Shown here: positions 56,870-64,000 of the stretch, piece after piece
How positions within the stretch are numbered: the first letter of the stretch is position 1
Layout of the letters: each line of letters starts with the position of its first letter
NCBI RefSeq assembly: GCF_014621695.1
Contig: NZ_CP061281.1
Span: forward strand, 7,440,001-7,504,000
Direction: 5' to 3'
Origin: Streptomyces xanthii
GTDB taxonomy: Bacteria; Actinomycetota; Actinomycetes; Streptomycetales; Streptomycetaceae
DNA length: 64,000 nt
Notes under the pieces: model-generated
What the model was told of the DNA's origin: nothing
The model's database searches: none
Seen by the model: the letters and a program-made list of their open reading frames with translations, nothing else
Translations under genes and position numbers: made by a program

Positions 56870-58318
56870 GTGAACTCAGTCCCGGTGATCCCAAGAACGA
56901 GCGCGGGCAGCCGCGTCGGCACAGGTCGCGGCATGCTCGCCGCGATGGCGGTCGTCGTCGTGTTCAGCGGCGTCGTACAGGGCTACCTGACCCCGCTGCT
57001 GCCCGAGCTCGGGGCCCGCCTCGGCATCGACGGCGTCGGCCAGAACAACCTGTACCTGCTGGCGCAGGCGGCGTTCGCCGTGCTCACCCCGCTGCTGTCC
57101 CGCCTCGGCGACCTGCACGGTCACCGCCGGCTGCTGCGGATCGCCCTCGCCATGGTCGCGCTCGGCTCCCTGCTCATGGCGCTGCGGCCCACGCCCCTGA
57201 CGCTGGCCGTGGGCATGGTGCTCCAGGGCGCCGTCGTCGGCTTCTTCCCGCTGCTCGCCGGGATCCTGCGCTCACGCGCCCCCGAACGAGGCCGCACCGG
57301 CATGTCGCTCCTTGTCGGCGCCCTGCTCATCGCCATCGGTGTCGGCGGCCTCGTCGCCGGAGCGCTCAGCGAACAGCACGCCGTCGCCGGGCTCTGGACC
57401 GCCGTCCCCGTCGCCGTGCTCGCCGTCGCCGCGGGCATCGCACTGCCCGACAGCGAAGGACCCCGCGGCGGGCGCTTCCACTACGGCGCGGCCTGCCTCC
57501 TCACCGTCGGCCTGACCGCCCTCGTCCTCGTCCTCGCCCAGGGCGGCACCTGGGGCTGGACCGCTCCCCGCACGCTCGTCCTCGGCGCCGCGGCCGTCCT
57601 GGTCCTCGCGGCCTGGACGACCGTCGAACGGCGCGCGGAGCACCCGCTGGTCAACGTCCGCATGCTGAGCGAGCGCCGTCTCGCCGTGGTCAGCGCCCAC
57701 ACCTTCTGCGCCGCCTTCGGCACGATCGGCTTCCTCGGCGCGAACGCCCTGTTCCTCGGCGCCGACCCGGACGAGACCGGCTACGGCATGGGCCTCGGCC
57801 CGCAGGCCATCGCCACGGTCTCCCTCGCCATGGTCGTCGCGGGTTTCGCCGGGTCGGCCGCGACGCCGCGCCTGGCCCGCCGGATCGGCGACCGCGCCGT
57901 GCTCGGCACCGGCGGCGCGCTCATCGCCCTCGGCTTCCTCGGCATGCTCCTCTTCCACGCCACGCTGCCCCAGTACGTGGCCTGCGCCCTCCTCGTCGGT
58001 CTGGCCACCGGACTGTTCGAGTCCATCACCCGCACCTTGTCGGCCGAGATCGTGCCCGCCCACCAGACCGCCCTCGCCGTCGGCCTCAACGAACTCGCCC
58101 TCTCCCTGGGCGCCGCGATCGGCGCGGCCGCCATCGGCGCCTTGTTCGCCGCGCACCGGCTCGGCGCCCACATCGCCCTCGACGGGTTCCTGTGGAGCTG
58201 GGGCGCCTGCGCCGCCGTCGCCCTGCTCGGCTCGGCCGTGGCCCTCGCCTACGGCGCCGGCCACGCCCCGGCCCTCGCCGCACTGGAACCCCTCACCGTC
58301 GACGGAGACCCCGCATGA
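56870..58318 (+). CDS. MFS transporter (DHA2-like)
   Basis: A 482-residue major facilitator, roughly 13-14 hydrophobic segments as in DHA2 exporters: 'MAVVVVFSGVVQGYLTPLLP', 'SRLGDLHGHRRLLRIALAMV' (motif A), 'VGALLIAIGVGGLVAGALSE' (motif C-like) and 'TTVERRAEHPLVNVRMLSER'. GTG 56870 has AGAAAGG 9 bases upstream. Its stop overlaps the next ATG (ATGA), so it works with the M20 hydrolase, either importing the substrate or exporting the product. Divergent from the double AsnC regulator. Confidence 0.88.
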   Translation: MNSVPVIPRTSAGSRVGTGRGMLAAMAVVVVFSGVVQGYLTPLLPELGARLGIDGVGQNNLYLLAQAAFAVLTPLLSRLGDLHGHRRLLRIALAMVALGSLLMALRPTPLTLAVGMVLQGAVVGFFPLLAGILRSRAPERGRTGMSLLVGALLIAIGVGGLVAGALSEQHAVAGLWTAVPVAVLAVAAGIALPDSEGPRGGRFHYGAACLLTVGLTALVLVLAQGGTWGWTAPRTLVLGAAAVLVLAAWTTVERRAEHPLVNVRMLSERRLAVVSAHTFCAAFGTIGFLGANALFLGADPDETGYGMGLGPQAIATVSLAMVVAGFAGSAATPRLARRIGDRAVLGTGGALIALGFLGMLLFHATLPQYVACALLVGLATGLFESITRTLSAEIVPAHQTALAVGLNELALSLGAAIGAAAIGALFAAHRLGAHIALDGFLWSWGACAAVALLGSAVALAYGAGHAPALAALEPLTVDGDPA

Positions 58319-59526
58319 CCGCCCCCGCCCCCGCCCCCGACACCCTCCGCGAAGCCGTCCTGCACGCTGTCCGCACGTATGCCGGACAGCTGACGGAGCT
58401 CAGCCACGGCCTGCACGACGACGCCGAGCCGGCCCTCCAGGAACACCGGTCGGCGGCCCGTGTCGCCGCCCTCCTCGACACGGCCGGCTTCACCGTCGTC
58501 CGCCCCCTGGCCGGACTGCCCACGGCGCTCCAGGCGACGTACGGCACCGGCGACCTCGTCGTCGCCTTCTGCGCCGAGTACGACGCCCTGCCGGGCCTGG
58601 GCCACGCCTGCGGGCACAACGTGAACGGCGCCGCGTCCGTCGGCGCCGCCCTCGGCCTGGCCGCCGTCGCCGACCGGCTCGGGATCACGGTCCGTCTGAT
58701 CGGCACCCCGGCCGAGGAGGACATCGGCGGCAAGGTCCTGCTCCTGGAGTCCGGCGTCTTCGACGACGTCGCCGTCGCGATGATGGCGCACGCCGCCCCC
58801 GAGGACAGTGTCGGTGCCTCGTCCCTGGCCATCGGCGCCTGGGACGTCGCCTTCCACGGCCGCCCCGCGCACGCCGCCCTCGCCCCCTGGGAAGGCGTGA
58901 ACGCCCTCGACGCCCTCACCGTCGCCCAGACCGCGATCGGCCTGCTGCGCCAGCAGCTCCCGCCCGGCTCCCTGGTCCACGGCGTCATCACGGCCGGCGG
59001 CGACGCCGTGAACGTCATCCCCGAACTCACCCGCGCCCGCTACGAGATCCGCGCCCCCGACCTCGAACAGCTCGCCCTCGTACGCGACCGGGTCCACGCC
59101 TGCTTCGAAGCCGGCGCCCTCGCGACCGGCGCCCGGCTCGAACTGGAGCCCCACGGCAAGGACTTCGCGGAACTCCGCCAGGACGGCCGTCTCACGGAGG
59201 CCTACACGGCGGCGGCCCGCTCCCTCGGCCGCGACCCGCGCTCCCGCCACGGCGAGACGATGGCCTCCACCGACATGGGCAACGTGTCCCGCCTCGTCCC
59301 GTCCATCCACCCGACGATCGGCTACGACACCGGGGGAGCGAAGCAGCACACCGCCGAGTTCGCGGCCTACGGGAAGAGCCCGGGCGCCGACCGGGCCGTC
59401 CTCGACGCCGCCGCGGCGATGGCGCTCACCGCCGTGACGGCGGCCGGCGACCCGGACCAGCGGCGCCGCCTGCTCGACGGGGTGGCGGCCCGGCGGCCGG
59501 GCCTCGTCGACGCCCGGCCGCGGTGA
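58315..59526 (+). CDS. M20 family metallopeptidase/amidohydrolase
   Basis: A 403-residue amidohydrolase of the M20D/AbgB-like type. It has the metal ligands in 'LPGLGHACGHNVNGAASVGA' (H-x-C-G-H), 'IGTPAEEDIGGKVLLLESG' (Glu-Glu pair), 'VAMMAHAAPEDS' (His), a lid-domain segment 'DVAFHGRPAHAALAPWEGVN' and C-terminal 'PTIGYDTGGAKQHTAEFAAY' (His). Relatives hydrolyse N-acyl or aminobenzoyl-glutamate type amides. It is translationally coupled to the upstream MFS gene and probably controlled by the double AsnC regulator. Confidence 0.9.
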   Translation: MTAPAPAPDTLREAVLHAVRTYAGQLTELSHGLHDDAEPALQEHRSAARVAALLDTAGFTVVRPLAGLPTALQATYGTGDLVVAFCAEYDALPGLGHACGHNVNGAASVGAALGLAAVADRLGITVRLIGTPAEEDIGGKVLLLESGVFDDVAVAMMAHAAPEDSVGASSLAIGAWDVAFHGRPAHAALAPWEGVNALDALTVAQTAIGLLRQQLPPGSLVHGVITAGGDAVNVIPELTRARYEIRAPDLEQLALVRDRVHACFEAGALATGARLELEPHGKDFAELRQDGRLTEAYTAAARSLGRDPRSRHGETMASTDMGNVSRLVPSIHPTIGYDTGGAKQHTAEFAAYGKSPGADRAVLDAAAAMALTAVTAAGDPDQRRRLLDGVAARRPGLVDARPR

Positions 59527-59543
59527 CGCGGAGCGGCCGCTCG

Positions 59544-60239
59544 TCAGCGGGCGGCCGCCAGGGTGGGCTCGAAGTCCTTGTTGGTGCGGCAGCCCAGGTT
59601 CTCGTACGTGTTGATCTTGGTGTCCGGGTCGGTCTTCACGAGGTGGTACTTGCAGGCACCCTTGATGTGGCTGCCGGAGATGCCGCCGGGGAAGTCGATC
59701 TCCTTGTTCCAGAGGTAGGGAGACTCGTACCCGTTGAGGTGCGCGGTGGCGTTGACGTCGATGCCGCCCGGCGCCTCGATCTCGTACACCCAGCCGGTCT
59801 TCGCGGCGCCGTATGTGGCGAACTTCTCCGCGACCCACTTCTCACAACTCGTGCTGAGGTGCGCGGTGTTCTGGCCGCCGCCCTTGACGATGTACTCGGC
59901 GAGCGGCGTCATGGCCTCGCCGCGCGGCGCGAAGCCGTCCTCGAAGAGCTGCTCGACGTTCTCCCGGGTGTCGCCGCGCCAGAGGGTGTTGGTGTCGTCG
60001 CGCCACTGCCAGTTCTCCTCGACGGCGGCGCGGTGCACGGCCGGAGCGATCGCGGGGGAGGTGGTGGTGCGCCACCAGTCGAACGGGTGGAACCCGGTGA
60101 CGGGCCCGCACGGACCGGTGTCCGGTGCCTGCGCGACGGCGGTGGTCGTGCGGTCGGCGGCGTCCGCCGGGGCGGCGAGGGCGAGCGGGCCCGTGGCGAG
60201 CGAGGCGGCGGCGAGAACGCGCAGGACTGCGGTGAACAT
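59544..60239 (-). CDS. Secreted mono-ADP-ribosyltransferase, scabin/pierisin/cholera-toxin type
   Basis: A 231-residue exported protein. Residues 1-28 are a Sec signal peptide ending 'APADAAD'. The catalytic fold carries all three hallmarks of the R-S-E class: NAD-binding Arg88 in 'NTLWRGDTRENVEQLFEDGF', the S-T-S motif (129-131) in 'TAHLSTSCEKWVAEKF', and catalytic Glu180 in 'LWNKEIDFPGGISGSH' (the ARTT loop before F-P-G-G-I). The residue two before the Glu is Asn178; DNA-targeting scabin-like enzymes usually have Gln and arginine-targeting toxins Glu. Four Cys (44, 132, 196, 217) suggest two disulfides. It should transfer ADP-ribose from NAD+ to a target outside the producer. No immunity or B-subunit gene is adjacent. 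Confidence 0.85.
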   Translation of the reverse strand: MFTAVLRVLAAASLATGPLALAAPADAADRTTTAVAQAPDTGPCGPVTGFHPFDWWRTTTSPAIAPAVHRAAVEENWQWRDDTNTLWRGDTRENVEQLFEDGFAPRGEAMTPLAEYIVKGGGQNTAHLSTSCEKWVAEKFATYGAAKTGWVYEIEAPGGIDVNATAHLNGYESPYLWNKEIDFPGGISGSHIKGACKYHLVKTDPDTKINTYENLGCRTNKDFEPTLAAAR

Positions 60240-60253
60240 GGTGATGGCCCATC

Positions 60254-60263
60254 AGTTGATCAA
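60254..60263. promoter_or_regulatory. GTTGATCAAC palindrome upstream of the ADP-ribosyltransferase
   Basis: A perfect 10-bp palindrome, 15 bp upstream of the start codon in an AT-richer island that also holds TATACA on the minus strand further up (around 60280). It could be an operator near the transcription start. Inference. Confidence 0.3.
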
Positions 60264-60410
60264 CAGGATGGACCTTGTATATCCGCGTGTGCCGGTGCCG
60301 GAGGGGAGTGCCGCTCCGATCGGGCGGGAGGTCACTCCCGGGACGGCAACAGTCATATGTTCACGGCGTCCGCCCTGGTCCCGGGCCTGGACCGGGGCGG
60401 ACGCTCGGCC

Positions 60411-61211
60411 TCAGACGGACCGGCGGTCGCCCTGCTCGTCGCAGGGGAGCGCGGAGGCCGGGTGGTGGGCGAGGAAGTCGCGGGTCGCCTGGCGCTCGGC
60501 CTCGGTGATCGAGGTCGGCTTGACGTCGATGATGCCGCCGAAGGGACGGTCGACGTCCCGGATGACGCACAGGGCCGTCGTCAGGAGCGCGGTGATGACG
60601 ACGAGCGCGATCAGCTGGCCGCGGTTGTTCTTGCGGGGCAGGCAGATGCCGAGGGCCACGACGGTGATGACCAGGGTGATGAGCAGGAACCAGAGGATGG
60701 CACTGGGAATGCTGGCGGTCGCCTGCGTGAGGCGCTCCTCGCGCTCGTCGGAGCGCTTGTTGTCGGCGGCGACCAGCATTCCGAACACGGGCTGGCCCGC
60801 GAGCTCCTCGAACGTCTGCCGGAAGTCCGTGGACCACACGCTCGGGGCCGGGGACCCCTCACCGTCGGCCATCGCGGGCCACTCGCGGACGCGGACGGCG
60901 CGGGCGTAGCAGACGGCCGCGGCCTGGATCCGGGCGCGCTCGGAGTCCGGCGCGTACTCGGCCGTCTCCACGATCTGGTCCAGGGCCCGGGCCTCGCCGC
61001 GGGAGGCCACCTCGGCCTTCCCGTACGAGCCGTTGGCCGTGACGAGGACGAAGCTCAGCAGCAGGACGGTCATCGTCAGGAGCGGGCCGACGAGGTCCTT
61101 CACGGCCATGCCCGTGCCGTCGTCCTCGTTCAGCAGCCATGGTCGCAGCCAGCGGTTGGCGGCGAGCCCGGCGAGCAGGGCCAGTACGGCGACGACGATG
61201 ACGAGGACCAC
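60411..61211 (-). CDS. DUF4239 (bestrophin-like) membrane protein
   Basis: A 266-residue integral membrane protein of the DUF4239 pattern: two N-terminal helices ('VLVIVVAVLALLAGLAANRW' and 'GPLLTMTVLLLSFVLVTANG'), then a cytoplasmic helical region with 'ASRGEARALDQIVETAEYAP', and two C-terminal helices ('SAILWFLLITLVITVVALGI', 'GQLIALVVITALLTTALCVI') followed by 'DVDRPFGGIIDVKPTSI'. Function unknown; bestrophin relatives are anion channels. It lies 171 bp upstream of the ADP-ribosyltransferase in the same direction, but a common transcript is not evident. Confidence 0.85.
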   Translation of the reverse strand: MVLVIVVAVLALLAGLAANRWLRPWLLNEDDGTGMAVKDLVGPLLTMTVLLLSFVLVTANGSYGKAEVASRGEARALDQIVETAEYAPDSERARIQAAAVCYARAVRVREWPAMADGEGSPAPSVWSTDFRQTFEELAGQPVFGMLVAADNKRSDEREERLTQATASIPSAILWFLLITLVITVVALGICLPRKNNRGQLIALVVITALLTTALCVIRDVDRPFGGIIDVKPTSITEAERQATRDFLAHHPASALPCDEQGDRRSV

Positions 61212-61436
61212 GAGCGGCCACCTCCGAGGGGGCGGTGAGGGGGTTCCCGGAGCGGGAGGGCTTCAAGATCATGTACATCTGAATGCGCCCGTGAACTGCG
61301 GAAACGTTCACCTGCCGCCACATGGACGAATCCCTTGACCCGGCGGGACCACGCACCACGCGGCCTTCCGCGCAGGCCGCTACGCGCCGGGCGAAAGCCG
61401 GGACGACGCCCCGGCCCGCACCCCACCGTGGTGCCC

Positions 61437-62198
61437 ATGCTGAACCGAGTAGCCGTCCTGTCCGACATCCACGGAGTCCTGCCCGCCCTGGAGGCGGTGC
61501 TCGCCGAGCCGGACGTCCGCTCCGCGGACCGCATCGTGCTGACCGGCGACATCACCGCCGGCCCGCAACCGACCCAGGTCCTGGACCTGTTGACCGGTCT
61601 CGGCGACCGCGTGAGCTGGATCAGCGGCAACGCGGACCGCGAACTCCTCGAATACCGCCGGGGCCTACGGGACACCATCCCCGACCCGATCGCCCCCTGG
61701 GCGGCCGGCCAACTCCGCGACACCGACCTTGCCCTCCTCGCCGCGCTCCCACGATCCCTCACCCTCTCCGTGAAGGGACTCGGAAAGACCCTGTTCTGCC
61801 ACGCCACCCCGCGCGACGACGAGGAGGTCGTCCTGGTCGACTCCCGCCTCGACCGCTGGGCGGAAGTCCTGGACGGACTCGAAACCGACATCAGCACCGT
61901 GGTCTGCGGCCACACCCACATGCCGTACGTCCGCCTGGCCCACGGCCGGCTGATCGTCAACCCCGGCAGCATCGGCATGCCCTACGGCCGCACCGGAGCC
62001 CACTGGGCCCTCCTCGGCCCCGGAACATCCCTCCGCGTCACCCCCTACGACCTCGAAGCCGCAACCACCCGACTGACCCGCGACTCCACCTACCCCGACA
62101 TCACCGCCTGGTCCGCCTACTACCTGCACGCCCGAGCCACGGACACGGACGCCTTGACGGCTTTCGCGCCGCGCGACGGACGCGACGGCGCCCCGTGA
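61437..62198 (+). CDS. Metallophosphoesterase (YfcE/MJ0936-like)
   Basis: A 253-residue calcineurin-like phosphoesterase: metal motif 'RVAVLSDIHGVLPALEAVLA' (D-x-H), 'DRIVLTGDITAGPQP' (G-D), 'SWISGNADRELLEY' (G-N-x-D variant of G-N-H-D), 'TLFCHATPRDDEEV' (His), 'VVCGHTHMPYVRLAHGRLIV' (G-H-T-H). A two-metal phosphodiesterase or phosphatase, cytoplasmic; substrate unknown. Its stop is 48 bp before the next exporter gene, which appears to have its own promoter. Confidence 0.9.
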   Translation: MLNRVAVLSDIHGVLPALEAVLAEPDVRSADRIVLTGDITAGPQPTQVLDLLTGLGDRVSWISGNADRELLEYRRGLRDTIPDPIAPWAAGQLRDTDLALLAALPRSLTLSVKGLGKTLFCHATPRDDEEVVLVDSRLDRWAEVLDGLETDISTVVCGHTHMPYVRLAHGRLIVNPGSIGMPYGRTGAHWALLGPGTSLRVTPYDLEAATTRLTRDSTYPDITAWSAYYLHARATDTDALTAFAPRDGRDGAP

Positions 62199-62232
62199 CC
62201 CTTCGTCGGGGGATCACGGGTGCCGTCCCGTT

Positions 62233-62242
62233 CGGTATACCG
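62233..62242. promoter_or_regulatory. CGGTATACCG palindrome overlapping a -10-like TATACC
   Basis: A perfect 10-bp palindrome that contains TATACC, ending 5-8 bases before the two adjacent ATG codons of the MFS gene. It is a candidate combined -10/operator giving a leaderless mRNA. No good -35 is visible. Inference. Confidence 0.35.
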
Positions 62243-62246
62243 TTTG

Positions 62247-63467
62247 ATGATGTTGGACAGACGCACTCATGATCTGACCGACGGCGCCCCGGGTGTCCCG
62301 TCGGTCTGGCGCGCTCGGGGGATGCCCGCGCTGCTCGGGTCGACCGGGCTCGGGTTCGCCGGTGTCTCGCTGCTGATGCCGGTCGCCCCGCTCTGGGTGC
62401 TCGAGGGTGGGGCCGACGAGTTGGGGGCCGGTGTCGTCAACGCCGTGATGATGCTCTGCACCGTGGTCGCCCAACTCCTCGTCGGGCGAGCCCTGCGGCG
62501 TAACGGCTGGCGTCGGACACTCGTGCTCGGGGCCGTGCTGCTCGGAGCGCCCGCGCCGGCCCACCTCCTCACCGACGACGTGCGCGCGGTGACGGCGCTC
62601 GCGGCGATACGCGGCCTCGGCTTCGGGATCATCACCGTGTGCGGTGCCATGGGCGTCGCCGCGCTCGTCGAGCCGGCGCGCCGCGGCCGCGCGGTCGGAG
62701 CCTATGGACTCGCCATCGCGGCACCTCAGTTCCTGCTCATCCCCGTCGCGCCCTGGCTCGCCGAAAGCGTCGGGTACGGGCTGGTGTTCATCGCCGCCGC
62801 CATTCCCCTGCTCGCCATCGTGCTCGCTCCCTCGGTGGCCCGCGCCCTGCACACCCATGACCGCCCCGTCGCGGATGGCGGTCCGTCCGGTCCGCCACCC
62901 GACCACGCCCATCTGCGCCGCGCTCTGACCGGGCCGATCGCCGCACTGCTCGCGATCACCTCGGCCGGCGGCGCCGTCATCACCTTCACCCCGAACCTCG
63001 CCCCCGGCCCGGCGGTCGTGGTCGTGGCGCTCCTGGCGTTCACCGGGGCCTCGGCGTTCTGCCGCTGGGCCTTCGGTGGGTTCGCGGACCGGCGCGGCGC
63101 GGCCCCGGCCATCGCACCCCTCCTCCTGCTCGGCGCCGCCGGACTCACCGCGATCGGCGCCGGAACGGCCAGTGACTCGGAGGCCTTCGCCGGCGCACTG
63201 CTGATCGGCGGCATGCTCACGCTGGGCGTCGCCTACGGAGGCCTGCAGAACCTCACCCTCGTACACGCCTTCACTGCCGCGGGGGAGGACGCGCGGTCCA
63301 CGGTCGGCACGGCCTGGAACGTCGGCTTCGACGCCGGCACCGGACTCGGCGCGCTCGCGGCCGGCGCGGTCGCCGCCTCGACCTCCTACACCCTCGCCTA
63401 CGCCGCCCTCGCCACCGTCACCGCTCTCGTGGGACTGGCCTGGATCGCGGCCGGCCGGAGGGGCTGA
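62247..63467 (+). CDS. MFS transporter
   Basis: A 406-residue major facilitator of 12 helices: 'STGLGFAGVSLLMPVAPLWV', 'RALRRNGWRRTLVLGAVLLG' (loop 2-3), 'GAMGVAALVEPARRGRAVGA' and 'CRWAFGGFADRRGAAPAIAP' (the repeated loop in the second half). Start at one of the tandem ATG codons 62247/62250; the palindrome CGGTATACCG lies just upstream. Substrate unknown. Confidence 0.87.
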   Translation: MMLDRRTHDLTDGAPGVPSVWRARGMPALLGSTGLGFAGVSLLMPVAPLWVLEGGADELGAGVVNAVMMLCTVVAQLLVGRALRRNGWRRTLVLGAVLLGAPAPAHLLTDDVRAVTALAAIRGLGFGIITVCGAMGVAALVEPARRGRAVGAYGLAIAAPQFLLIPVAPWLAESVGYGLVFIAAAIPLLAIVLAPSVARALHTHDRPVADGGPSGPPPDHAHLRRALTGPIAALLAITSAGGAVITFTPNLAPGPAVVVVALLAFTGASAFCRWAFGGFADRRGAAPAIAPLLLLGAAGLTAIGAGTASDSEAFAGALLIGGMLTLGVAYGGLQNLTLVHAFTAAGEDARSTVGTAWNVGFDAGTGLGALAAGAVAASTSYTLAYAALATVTALVGLAWIAAGRRG

Positions 63468-63536
63468 GGGGAGGGTTCGCAGCCCGCGCGATTAGTGTCG
63501 GGGGTGCGAGGCCGACACGAAGACGAGGAGTGCCCG

Positions 63537-64000
63537 GTGCCGGAGCTGATCGATCACCTGGAGAGCCGGCTCGGACGCATGGCCGGCGCCTGGTCGACAC
63601 GTGACGGCGCGCCGGCCGGCACTCCGCAGGTGGCGGCGTTCCGGGACGGCCGGCTCGAGCGGGTGCAGGCGTTCACCACGATCGGGCTGTCGCGGACGCC
63701 GTTGCGGTCACCGGACTCCGATCGCCACTACCACCTGGAACTCCTTGCCTGCGACTACGTGCAGGACAGCGAGGACTACGGCCCGCTGCCCGCCGTCGTG
63801 GAGTTCGTGGCCGAGCGCATGGTGGAGTCGGGGCACGCGGTCCTGCGCGGGGACGTGATCCCGCTGCCGGTTCCGCTCCCGGGGGGAAGCAAGACGGCTC
63901 TCTATGCCGCGCTGCCGGTCTGCTTCGACGACGCGTTCGCCTCCGTGACGATCGAGAACGGCAGCGAGGTCGCGATCGTCTGGCTCGTTCCCCTCACGTC
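63537..64000 (+). CDS. SUFU (suppressor of fused) domain protein, N-terminal part
   Basis: The first ~154 residues of a SUFU-family protein: 'LIDHLESRLGRMAGAWSTRD' at the start, 'QAFTTIGLSRTPLRSPDSDR' and 'YHLELLACDYVQDSEDYGPL', then 'FDDAFASVTIENGSEVAIVW'. Bacterial SUFU proteins often act as immunity-like or unknown partner proteins. GTG 63537 has GAGGAG 6 bases upstream; an in-frame GTG at 63504 is possible. The gene runs off the right edge. Confidence 0.88.
   Translation, partial: MPELIDHLESRLGRMAGAWSTRDGAPAGTPQVAAFRDGRLERVQAFTTIGLSRTPLRSPDSDRHYHLELLACDYVQDSEDYGPLPAVVEFVAERMVESGHAVLRGDVIPLPVPLPGGSKTALYAALPVCFDDAFASVTIENGSEVAIVWLVPLT

Noticed and set aside
59544..61211. ADP-ribosyltransferase and DUF4239 protein as toxin-immunity or DarTG-like pair
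   Set aside because: The enzyme has a signal peptide and is exported, the DUF4239 protein has no macrodomain or hydrolase features, and the genes are 171 bp apart without coupling.
1..64000. Mobile element, prophage, CRISPR array, tRNA or rRNA
   Set aside because: No transposase, integrase, terminal repeats, spaced direct repeats, tRNA cloverleaf or rRNA sequence was recognised on either strand.

Overview
The window is about 64 kb of very GC-rich DNA. Third codon positions are almost all G or C, GTG starts are common and gene density is high. A SapA-type spore-associated protein, many GntR/IclR/AraC/TetR/AsnC regulators and an AfsR-like protein with a BTAD domain point to a chromosome of Streptomyces or a close relative. 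I see no rRNA, tRNA, CRISPR array, transposase or phage gene. It reads as an accessory but stable chromosome region made of small catabolic and regulatory units.

Layout. 1-1.6 kb: 5' part of urocanase hutU with a divergent HutC-like repressor. 1.6-4.1 kb: IclR regulator divergent from an amino-acid permease, closed by a strong terminator. 4.1-6.3 kb: cupin/AraC regulator divergent from a fosmidomycin-resistance-type exporter. 6.4-10.2 kb: SDR, remnant of an alcohol dehydrogenase, YciI-like protein, and a dienelactone hydrolase divergent from a GlxA-type regulator. 10.2-23.1 kb: mostly single genes (histone-like winged-helix protein, CGNR regulator, four acetyltransferases, histidine phosphatase, secreted and membrane proteins, a P450 with an atypical I-helix, an MDR oxidoreductase, an exporter, a methyltransferase), several with leaderless-type promoters. 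23.1-32.7 kb: exporter plus P450, a kinase-like protein lacking the N-lobe core, polysaccharide deacetylase, VOC protein, aldose epimerase with a divergent glucose-6-phosphate dehydrogenase, SapA, class C acid phosphatase.

32.7-39.75 kb is the clearest pathway: one leftward operon ltnD-otnK-otnC-MFS-otnI-denD-gntR for catabolism of four-carbon acid sugars. Two dehydrogenases (for L-threonate and D-erythronate) feed 2-oxo-tetronate to OtnI, OtnK and OtnC, giving DHAP and CO2. A perfect 9-3-9 palindrome at 39723-39743, just upstream of ltnD, is the probable operator of the operon-encoded GntR protein.

39.8-49.7 kb: an AfsR-like regulator divergent from a catalytically degenerate SDR, an exporter and an Old Yellow Enzyme; then a TetR repressor with a clear dyad in front of a permease-amidase pair. 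49.8-59.5 kb: SRPBCC/SDR pair, bile-salt-hydrolase-like amidase, AraC-SDR pair, lipoprotein, Sel1 protein, and a double-headed AsnC regulator divergent from an MFS-M20 peptidase operon. 59.5-60.2 kb holds a secreted ADP-ribosyltransferase of the scabin/pierisin/cholera-toxin type, in my view the most interesting single gene. The window ends with a DUF4239 membrane protein, a metallophosphoesterase, an exporter and the start of a SUFU-domain protein.
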